64,000 nucleotides of DNA from Bilabrum cf. latius (Eukaryota; Bigyra: Bicosoecida; Bigyra; Bicosoecida). The translations under genes were made by a program, and so were the position numbers. The notes under the pieces are model-generated. The model was not told the origin of the DNA. It worked only from the letters and a program-made list of their open reading frames with translations, and made no database searches. This document shows, in pieces, positions 49,070-60,000 of this stretch (positions are counted from its first letter, which is position 1; each line of letters starts with the position of its first letter). The stretch covers positions 806,001 through 870,000 of the forward strand of contig OZ237737.1 in NCBI GenBank assembly GCA_965178125.1, written 5' to 3'.

Positions 49070-52000
49070 ATGCAAATTCCTGAAACGCACGCGGCCCTCG
49101 CTGTCACATTTCTGATGCTGGTGGTGCTGTGGTCCAGTGACGTATTCGGTGCACCATCGATGGCATCCGCCGTGCTGAGCGGGAAACAGTCTGGTTCCAT
49201 GCATGCTGTTGAGACTATCATTTTGGGTGGCGGTCCAGCAGGCGTACAGTAGGCATTCTATATGCATGCGTCGTCGCGTCCGTATATGCTACTTGAAAAG
49301 CAACAGCACCTTGCATGGTTTTTCAGCCACTATCCAAAGTTTAGGAAGCTGATTAGCATAAACAAGAGATACACGACACGTGAGGAACCTGAATTTGAAC
49401 TTCGCCACGACTGGAACTCGCTGCTGCAAGACTTACCAGTTGGCACTAACCGGCATGAGCGTGATCATTCCGAGCCAGTGCTCAGCCAAACGTTCAGTTT
49501 TAGTGACGATTAGAAGCGCTTGGAATCTCTTCTTCACGATGGAAGTATGGGCCAGCTAGAGGTGGGATCCGATCACTCAGCAGCCTTCGAAGCAGCAGGA
49601 GTCCCACTGCTTTGGAATGGATCCTCAATCAATGGCCAAGCTGCGCCTCGTGTACTGATGAGACACATGAGCAAGGAGTTTTATCCTCACGCTGATGATA
49701 TGGCACGATATATCTAGCTATTTGCAGAGCGATACCGTCTGAATGTGGCCTACGGTGCCAGCGTTGAATCAGTCGCGAGCCTCCACGGGCAAGCAGCAAC
49801 TGCGGCGCGAGACCAAGCACGTCTCGATTGGATGCCTCGGTTTGAGCTTCTTCTTGAGAACGGCTCGGCGGCATCCTTCCCCAATGACCCCGGTATCACG
49901 CCGACCATCCGGAGGTTCGTCTGCAGGCACCTGGTGGTCGCAACCGGACTGAGCGAAGGCCACCTGAGCCCCGCCCACTCGGGACTGGCCAAGCACGGCA
50001 CCCGGTACGACGAGCTTAGCAGCAACCCTGACGAAGAATTCGAAGGGAAGCGCGTTCTCATCGTTGGCCGCGGCAACGCAGCCTTCGAGGTGGCCGACAA
50101 CGCCCTCCGCCGAGCGAGACAGGTGCACGTGCTCGGCCGCAAGACAGGAAGGGTCAGGCTCGCGTGGGAGACGCACTACCCGGGTGATGTGAGGGTGACT
50201 CACGCGGCGCTGCTCGAGACGTACATGCTCAAGAGCCAGGACGGCATGCTGGAGGCCAGCAGCAGCAGCGGTGCAGTGCTGTGCAGGGACGATGCCACTG
50301 GGCTGCTCACTTTAGACGAGAGGGGCTCGTGCGCCCATCATGACTCGCAGGGAGACCTGAAGCAGTACGACAAGGTTGTTCTGTGCTTGGGCTGGCGATT
50401 TCAAGAGGATCATTTCAGGCGCGGTGGGATGAGGCTTGGGATGGGAGGGCAGGTCGGCTGGAAGCGGCGGCAGGTACTTGCCCGAGCGATGCGGAACGAG
50501 GGGAGGGGACCAGGCCTGCTTGACACTGCCGCGAGCGATCCGCTCAACCTGCTGCCCCGGCGCCGTGGGTCTTTGGTAGGGTAGCAGCAATCAAACAGCG
50601 AGATGAGCGCAAGAGACGGTAGCCATGAGGCTACAACCGGCGCCTCGGGTGTACATGAGGACGACGATATGCATGGTACGGGCACCGAGCTTGACGATGA
50701 TGCAAGCACTCACCACGCAGATGCACGAATTGCGTTCGACGGACGCGGCCTGGTCTGGCGCTCGCCACAGGGACGACAAAAGTACCCCCCTATCGTGCCT
50801 CATGGCAAGTACCCTACTATGGACGGTGTGTTCAGGAGCCCGAAATACGCTGGCCTCCGGTATGCTGGCACTCTGATGCACGCGGGAGACTGGAGGGTTG
50901 CAAGCGGTGGGTTTGTTCACGGGTTCAGGTATTTGATTCGGGCTCAGGACCGGGTCATGCAGGAGGAAGCAGAGCACTCGCCGCAGGCGTGGCCTCGCAT
51001 GCGTCTGCAAGGGTTCGACTCCATACTGTATGCAATTAAGCGAAGGCTGCTTGTGGGTTCTGGCCTGTATCAGATGTTTGGTCAGCTGCAAGATGTCGTG
51101 CTCCTTGACCTTGACAGCCAGCTGTGGGGCGGCCCAGCCAATTCATGGGACGGACCGCCCAAGGACGCAGAAGCGATCCTGCAGCTTCTCGCCGAGGGGC
51201 GCTATCCTGACAGTGAGGACGAATCCCTTAGCAGTGTTGGTCAGGTATGTCGCCCTGAGATCGCGAGCCAGCTGTTGCAACACTTGCGCGGCACTCTGAA
51301 GCCGTCACCTGCCTCAATGGGTGGTTGGACGGACGATGTGGAGGAGGATGGGAAAAGTCGCAAGCCTGAGCCGGACAAGGCCTCTGTCTGGGACCCCAGC
51401 CATCACGACACTCCCGAATATCTGGCAAGGATGCCAAGCGACTTGTAGCGCGCAGCTGGAGGGTTCTTGTTCGAGGAGGTGCCCGTGCGATAGCTGCACC
51501 TGCTCGCCAGGAGGTGGTCCTTCCAACTGCAGGCGTGCGCGAGAGCAGTCTCGTGCGGCAGTGCGGCGGGAGCTGAGGGCTAGGTGTCCTGCAAGCGGAG
51601 CGGCCCTTCTCCAGACGGGCATTCCGTGTACGCGTCCGTCTCACTCGAATACGGGAGTGGCGCGAAACGGTAGAGCGCAGCAGCCGATTAGTCGGACGTG
51701 TTCTCTCTGCACCGGGCCACATTTAGCCATGATGACGCTACTATGGGCCGTTTCCTGCACCCTGTAGTCCGCGTGTTTGTCTCAGGACACCACACGCACG
51801 GTTTCACAGGCGACTACCATCGCAGCCCACATGGTGACGTGCTCCGTATGGCTCGAAGGCGCGCTGAAGGAGAGCTGTTTGGCATACGACACGACGACAG
51901 AGAGGACACCGCCTGGCAGCAGGGCGATCGCGATAAGCCAGCTGCGTCTACCAGCTTCCCGCCACCCGTTTCTGATGCTCCCTTGCTTGTGGCAGAGGTG

Positions 52001-53824
52001 CACGTGTCTGAGGATTTCAACGCGGAGTTCGTTCACATGGAGCCCTACGGCATGCAGATCGCGAGAGCGATACATGCAGGCGTGTCAACGCTGGTCAAGT
52101 CAGCAGCAGCCGCGAGGGTCGGAGAGATTGGCGCCGGGCTAGCTGCAGCCAAGATGGTGCAACATGTCCTGAACAATTAGCTGCGAAAGCAATTGCTGCC
52201 TCTTTTGGGCGGCGGTGTGGAGCTGACAGAAGGAGACACAGCCAGCACCGGAGCAGGCGTATTGGAGGGCACTACTAGCGGAAGGACGCCGTTGATGGAT
52301 GCAGGTCCTCTCGGCATTATGTCAGGGCTAGCGGCTGCAAGCGATGCAAGCCTGGTTCTTGCAGGTGCACTGCTTGATGGCTCTTCTCCTAGGCACCTCG
52401 AATCGTCAAGGGCAGCTGCCTACGACGCTTCGAGGTCGGTGGGAGCCGTGCTTCGAAGGTCCATGCAGCGCTTCGAGTGGTCCGTGAGGAGGCATTTACT
52501 GCCCGACCTGGCAAGGCGGCTTCCGGCTCATTTGCTGCCCCCTTCGCTGCCTGGCATCGATGATATCGCGCAGGACCACGCAAGCGGTGACGGGATGCCT
52601 GCACATGCAGGGGGGCACTCCACGGGTGGTGACCCGCACGAGAACGGCCTGGAGGAAGCGAGAGAGGCGTTGTATGTAGCTGTGCAGCACGAAAAGGCAA
52701 AGGAAGAAGAAATTCGCGGAAGCAGTCCGAGTCGCCGTGGTAGAGGTGAATCGCATGACCACAACCAGTTGCGCTACCCTGATGATGACCGGTACGATGA
52801 GTATCCCGCCGACGCCCCTGCCACACTGGACCGCGAGCTGCATGATGTGGACCGCGTCTGGAGCCGCCCGCCCAACTGGACCCTCTCTGGCAGCCATAGC
52901 GACGGTGGTCCTGGCTTTGGCATGGGACGCGGGCGCACGCGATCGCAGCTTCATCGGCCGGAGCAGGTGCACGTGCCCTCGATGTCGCGGGACTGGCTCG
53001 CAGGGGAGTTGGCGGCCGACTGGCTCAGCTGCGCCCTGAGGCATAGCCTGGCGGCTGTTTTGTGGGCGGAGGTGGGAGTGCATCGCACGAACGTGTCGAT
53101 CACGCCGGACCTCCGTTGGGCCGCCACAGGTGACGGCGGCAGCATCTCCCGCCCTGTGCAGGACCTTCTCCATGGACTGTGGCCCTCAAGTGGGATGCAG
53201 CTGCATGTGTGGCTAGATGAACCCTTGGACTACTCGTCGTTCAACCAGGGTGCGCGGGGGCTGGCGGCTCTGGAGGAGTCCATCCACTCGATGAGGCTCG
53301 GCGCCGCGGGCGAGCACGAGGCTGTGGAGCAGCTGCTCGAGCTGATCCGTGCGACGTCAGGGGTGCCCGTGGTCATAACTTCGCGGCATGCTTTGCATAC
53401 GTGTCCGTAGTACCCCTTCAAGCCCCCTTCTGCAACGAGGGATGCGGAGCTTTCAGGCAACAAGCGGCCTGCGGGTGGTAGCCGGTTTGCGGTCCGACTT
53501 GTCGACTTGTGGCAGCCTTGGCCTGGCAGTGGCACAGATGGAGCGTGTGATAACATGGAAAGGCATGCTGGGCGTGCGGCCGCGGAAGAATATATCGTGG
53601 AGGATGCGTCTTTGGCCCCCGCTCACGGCGTGGGACCCGACCACGGAGTACCGGAGCATGGGGCTCCAAAGGTGAACCCAGCGGGCGCATGCCTTGGCGC
53701 ACACGGAAGTAATCGCCCTGGAGACTAGACAGGCAGCGTAATTAGCAGAAGCATGTTGCATGTACGGGCATGGACAGGGCCCACCGAAGCAACGCGGCAA
53801 ATAAGGAAGCTAATCCGGAGCTAA
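49070..53824 (+). CDS. FOXRED2/ERFAD-like FAD-dependent oxidoreductase with long C-terminal extension
   Basis: Intronless, ATG 49070 to TAA 53822-53824, 1,584 residues, with twelve in-frame TAG read as Gln (for example 49250, 50582, 51446, 51491, 51581, 51671, 51689, 52178, 53408). A hydrophobic leader (about 10-28) suggests entry into the secretory pathway. The FAD-binding motif is GGGPAG (53-58). Then come the FOXRED2 signatures SHYPKFRKLISINKRYT and FELRHDWNSLL, a second nucleotide-binding motif VGRGNAAFE (about 330), LCLGWRF, KYPTMDGVF and GGFVHGFRYLIR. FOXRED2 (ERFAD) is a human ER-lumen flavoprotein linked to ER-associated degradation. Human FOXRED2 is about 684 residues from memory, so this protein is more than twice that. 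The region after about residue 1035 (from 52178) is open in the same frame but unrecognised. It could be a fusion, or TAG-readthrough 3' sequence if termination occurs earlier; I consider a real extension likelier because no TAA or TGA occurs for over 1.6 kb. Confidence 0.88.
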
Positions 53825-54019
53825 AACTAACTTGCGACCAACTATACCTTGATCCGATCCGCAATTTTTTGGAGCAAACCGGGCAAGAAACATTTTTCGG
53901 CCGCCTCTGGTTGTCGTAAGCGCGGTTCTTCGCTGCGTTTTCGCTTCTCTGGGTAGTTTGTATATAAATAAGTTACATCTCTTGGCTTGATCCCCTTGAA
54001 AAGCTTTGGTTTCGGCTCA
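53825..54019 (+). promoter_or_regulatory. Compact promoter of copy B
   Basis: Only 195 bp separate the FOXRED2-like stop from the ATG at 54020. It contains TTGCGACCA (53832-53840) and a strong TATA-like TATATAAATA (53961-53970), 50 bp before the ATG. Confidence 0.6.
53961..53970 (+). promoter_or_regulatory. TATA-like box of copy B
   Basis: TATATAAATA sits 50 bp before the start codon at 54020, in an AT-rich patch of otherwise GC-rich DNA. Confidence 0.5.
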
Positions 54020-57000
54020 ATGCTGAGAATGACCGCTGGACTTGCGCTCGCCGCCACGCTAGTGGCGGCTGCGTTCGCTCAGTTGGTCCCAGACAAGGCT
54101 TTAGGAAGCAAGATGGTTGATTTTTGGGACAGTGAGGACTTTGGGTGCTGTGAAAGCTCTGGAAATATGGTATTTGCTGCGAGAATTTCGAGATACGGTT
54201 GAATCGGAACTTGAGTCTGCGAACGGCCAATTGCAATTCTACCCTTTTTCGTGACATTTCGCAGCGACGAAGTTCTCCAAGACTAGTACTCAGTACCCTT
54301 CCACATGGGAGAGCTGGAGGGGCCGCACTATGTCTTAGGTGAGTAGATTGCCTCGAATGAGATGCATCTCGGTGCTCGGCAACATCGCTCATGGTCGTGG
54401 TGATGCTTTCCTTGCCATTTGTGTCGCAGTCGAACTCCCGCAATCGCCCCCGCACCTACACGCGTCGTTTAAATTGCCAACCGTAAGTTACTTGGGCGAA
54501 GATTGCTGAATGCCTCGCACAATGTTGCTATACTGCCTCAAGTGAACCAATGTTCCTGTGGGCGTCACGGTCGGTTTCGATTTTTCATCGCCCAATAGAA
54601 CGAATGGTTTAATGATTATCTGAATCAATAATTAATTTTCGTCTCTCTCGCAGGGGCATGTTTTTCGATTCGTTAGGCAACAAGTTCATGACAACCCCAA
54701 GCGACGACCAACTGGATTTGAAGGGTTCCGGTTAGCATGTGAGATTGGTCGCTTGATTCGCGCTTGAGCAGCTAAGCCAATGAATGTTTTCAGATTTGTG
54801 TAGATTTGATATGTACTATACTGTGCCGGCTTATATTCGCAGGGGCACATCATATATGTGGTCGGAAGTTCGTGGTACTCCACTACGCGAGGCACCATGC
54901 TGCGCAAGGGCCCGCCTGTTGGTGCTCGACGCACTTACTGGGAGATGTTCCAGCAGCTCTCGACGTCTAGCCAGCGTTTTGGCTTCGTGGCGTCCTCTGC
55001 CTACACAACTAATGCGCGTTACACGGGGGCCCAGACCCTGCCCAACTCCCCAAGCTCGGTACAGTACCATGTGTACATGGGCAGGATTTGGGTGCGCCAG
55101 TACACCGGCGGAGTGAGTTGAGCTCAAGCACATCCCATCGCTTTTACTTTTTCTTTGCTTTTTAATGTATTTGACACTGCTCAATGCCCGTCTGTCCTTC
55201 TCGCAGAGGCGGTACACGTACATTTACGCTGAGATCGATTTCAGCACGTCAGGCCTCCAGTACGGTGGCGTTGACTACGCCGGAAGCTACTACTACTACA
55301 TCTACCAGCCGTCAGCATCTACCACGGACCAAGCACGCACTATCTCAAGCGGAAGTTCGTACCCTCTGCAGGTGGGCGCGTCCTACCGCGGGTTCGAGGG
55401 CCTAATGATGGAGTTTGGGATCATGAACTCGTCGTCCAGCACTGATGAGAACCGGCTGCGTTCGTACCTCGGCACCAAGTGGGGCACCGGAGGCTGCCCT
55501 CCAGCTGACGCTGTCACAAACGGTCATGGGATTGTCGCTACTACTAGCTCGGACTACTACTGCCGAGTGCCATTCGAGAACAGGGAATGCTCCCAGGCGT
55601 GCGCGTCTGGCAAGGGAAAGCCCGTGGGTGGAGTGGCTACCAAGACATGCCAAGACTCCCAGTGGACCTCCCACGACCTGATCTGCGAGAACACTTGCGA
55701 GATGACCGAGGGTCCCGCCTTCACTGCCGGCTGCTACCGCACCGTTGTGTCGGCCGACTTCAACGGCAATGACGTGCTAAATGGCCCAATGCGCACCTTC
55801 CGCCTGTTCCCTCGGACCAGTTCTGCCCTGACTGCCGCATACATGTCTGCCTCTTCCGACGGCCGACTGAAGATGGACCCTAGGCAGTGCACTTACACCA
55901 CCGTCTACTACGCCGAGGACAACCCAGCGTGGCTCGACACCGGCGACAGCCAGCAGACTGTGACCGTGGAGGCCACCATGCAGCTCGAGTACGGCTACGG
56001 TGGCCTTGCATTCAAGATGACCGATGAGCGCACCATGATGCGCGTGCAGTACACCTACTACGGATCCACATGGTGGTACCTTTACCTGATCATGCAGGTC
56101 GGTGGCAGGTACACGTATCTCGGCAGCATCTACTACTACACTCGTGATAAGCCCCCGATCTATGTGCCCCAGCGCATTGCTGATGCTCGCTTCAACGGCT
56201 ACCGCAACATCACATTCGAGCAGTTCTTCGACGATGCCAAGGAGCAGGCTCGCCTTGCTGGTCACGGCAACCGCCACGCTGAGTTCATCATCCGTGCCCG
56301 CGTGAAGGCCCAGAACGTCAAGGTGTGGCTGCTGCCCCTGGATGCCACCCACGGCATGGCCAAGGAGGGCGCCACCTCGGACACCCATGAGGTGCGCAAC
56401 GACATCGACAGGTACTACGGATATGATGGGCAGTTCTCGCCGCTGTGGGGACCTCAGAATGGGCTTAGGAACAAGGATGGTGATGATGCACCCGACAAGA
56501 TCTTCACGGCCAACGAGGAAGAGACCCTGGACGACACGAAGCCTTTGTGGGAGTTCAACCGCAACGACATCCAGGCTGGTACTGCCGGCATGTACGTGTA
56601 CGGCACTGCCTACTTCGACAACTATCGCGTCTCGACGTCTTGTGGTGCCGGCAGGTCATGCCTGAACGTGCGAGGGTACAAGGGCAACGGGTGCACGTGG
56701 GGCTGCGCCGAGGGCTTCCTGCCCAAGAACGTGTCCGAGCAGTCTGCCATGTGCAACCATGAGGGCAACGGAGAGGTAGCCTGGTCGAGCCAGGGCGTGC
56801 AATGCAAGCTGATTCCGCCCACCTTTGACTCCAACCACCCGCCGCTTGAGGTCCGCGAGGACGCCACCGCAGACACCCCGATCGGGCTGCCCATCGCTGA
56901 TTCCGTGACTACCAATGCATCCGATGCTATCACGCTCATCTACAACCTGACTGATGGCTACTAGGATGACAATGGCAACACGCTGTTTTACATCAGCGGC

Positions 57001-60000
57001 TGCAGCGGTCAGGTGTACCTGGCTCGTGGACGCACCCTCGACTACGAGACGGACCCTGTCAAGTTCATCACAGTGCGTGCCACCCCTTTGCAGCAGCCCG
57101 AGCAGGGAGCCGAGTTCCGTATCCCGGTGTACCTTATCGACGTGGACGAGCCCCCGCTGTTCATTGAGCAGATGAACTTCACCCAGGCGATCCGGACTGT
57201 GCCCGAGAACGCTGCCCCTGGGTCTGCCTTCCCCGACGCGAAGCTGACGGCTATCGACCCTGAGGGCAAGGACGAGGACACGGAGTACTCGATCTTCTCG
57301 ATGGATCAGGATGCTGAGGTGGGTGGCCCCGACGGAGAGCCACTGTTCACGATCGACCCTGATGACGGCACGCTGCACGTGGGTCCTGCCGGCGGGCTGA
57401 GCTTCGAGCGCTTCAGCGAGTACAAGCTGCAGGTGCGGGCCACTTCGAAGGTGAATGCCGCTATCTTCTCCCAGATGGCTGTGACGATCCGTCTGGAAGA
57501 TCGCAACGACGCCCCGATGTTCCCCGAGGACATCCAGGAGATCACGGCTCGCTTCTCGCAGCTGGCCGACATGGCCTGGGTCGGCACCGACACGATCGCT
57601 GTGGAGGACGAGGACGTGAACTCGACTGTGTTCGTGCAGCTGCTGCAGAGCTCCACCGGAGTGGTGCATCGCGACCTGCCCGGGCCTGGCTCAGACATCA
57701 CTCGCAAGAACTACGTGGGCATCGAGGGTGGAGAGCCTGGCAACGCCACCGCTGGTCGCTTCTACTGGACTGAGGCGCCCAACGCGACCGCCGATATCAG
57801 CTGGACGGACCAGATCTACGATGGTCAGTTCGTGCGCCTGGTGTACACCGTGAAGGTGAACGCCACTGACAACTACGGGGCCACGACGATCGGCGACGTG
57901 CGCATCATCCTGGTGTCCGACGAGAGCGGCGGCACTGACAGGCCGCTGGTGGAGTCCGTGACTATGCCGACTGGCACCGCCTTGACCACGTCTGGTGGCG
58001 AGACCCTGCGTTTCGCCGGATCTCGCTTCTCGCGGGCCACTAGCTTCCGTGTGGTGGGCACGAACGCGATCGGACGCAGGTACGAGACCACCAGCTGCAC
58101 TGCCCCCGACGACAACACCCTGAACTGCGCAGCACCCGAGGGCACTGGTCTGTGCAACTGGGTGGTGTACGCGATGGTGAACGGCGAGGAGATCCGCAGC
58201 TTTGCCATCGGGCGGATGGAGTTCACGTACCAGGCTCCCAACATCACGGCCGTGACCATGGACCAGGTGGCCATCAATGCAGGTGGGCTGAACACCAAGG
58301 GCGTGGGCTCTGGGTCTTCGCATGAGCTGAACAGCAAGTTCGTAATCACTGGCACTGACCTGGGCAGCGACCCGCAGGCTGTGATGGTGTACGTGGGCCG
58401 GGTGACCCCTACCTCTAGCGAGTACCGGTTCGTGTCAACGTCGATCGAGAGCGCCGACCATGGCTCTCTGCTTGTGGGTGCCCCTGAGGGCATCGGTGCT
58501 GAGCTGCACATCCGGGTATCTGTGGGCGGGCTGATCGTCGATGCGCCCGACAGGCAGACCGTGACGTATGCTCCTCCTCGCGTGATCAGCCTGCGCTCTG
58601 GCATCACGAGCTCGTACACGTACAACCACAACATGGAGCCGGAGGGGTGGTCGTGGGAGGCCGAGTACCAGACCAGGTACGACCAGGAGATCGCCCGTGG
58701 CGACACTCATGAGCAGGCACATGCTGATGCTACCAGGTATGCTGACTCGAGGCGCATCTGGAACCGGTTCATCATCACCGGCGAGAACTTCGGTCCCATG
58801 GAGGTGCTTGGAGCTGAGACCAGGCCGCTTGTGTACTTCGGCCCCGACTGCTCCAGGCAGTTTGAGCTGCTGAGCTGCGAGCTTACCCAGGCATCCACCC
58901 AGATCACGTGCGAGGGATATACGCGCGGTGCTGGCGCCCGGCACGGCCTTTCTGTCACGATCACCGACAACACGAACGTGGTGCTTGCGCCTGACATCCT
59001 GCAGGACGAGCAGTGCAGCCACGAGGAGAGCACGCTGCCGTCGACCAACATCGTGTACCGGACCAGGTCGCTGTCGTACAGGCCGCCCCAGGTGTATCAG
59101 CTCATCAACCCGCCTCAGCAGGGCAACACTGCCGGTGGCGATGTGGTGCGCATCCGTGGCCGGTACTTCGGGAACCCCAGCTCCGAGCTGCCCGTGACGG
59201 CGTACTACGGCCCTGACCCTGTCTACCGCTGGCCCAACTACCCTGGTGACCAGCTGAAGGCGACTGCCGGTACTGAGTCCATCGAGGCGTCCACCTGTGT
59301 GGTGCGCAGTGACGACATCATCGACTGCCAGATGGCAGCTCTGCCTGAGTGGATGGACGCCAACGGCCCGCATGCATGGACCGTGGAGGTGGGTGGCCAG
59401 GTGGCTCTGTGGAGCCGTGGCTTCACCCGGTACGGTTTCCCCACTGTGACTGGGCTGACCGGCGAGGGTGCTGTGCGCGCCAACACCACGGGTAGCCAGA
59501 AGGTGGTGATCGATGGCCGCAACTTCGGTCCCGTGGTGCCCGACACGGTGAACTACATCGCGCAGGTGGCAGACCCGGGAGGCATGAACTCGACCTACGA
59601 GGGTCGCGTGAACGTGTCGCTGGCCCAGGGCCTGACCATGGCCCCTGCGCCCGCTCTGGGCGATGGCTCTGGCCTGGTGGTGCTGGACCCCCGTCGCGAT
59701 TGCGTGATGACACAGGCGCACTACCAGCTGGAGTGCATGACCCTGCCTGGCGCTGGTCGCGCCCTTGAGTGGATCGTGGTGGTGAATGGTGAGCGGTCTC
59801 GCGTGCCCCAGGCATCGTACAAGGCCCCGACCGTGAACGAGATCATGATGCCCGGCACACCCACGGACCGTCGTGTGGAGGACGCTGATTCGGCTGGCGG
59901 CACCTGGGTGCTGGTGACTGGTCAGAACTTGGGCCCCCCCACCCGCGATATGTATGACCCCGAGCAGTCGTCCGGTGCGATGGTGCAGTGGGTGGAGTAC

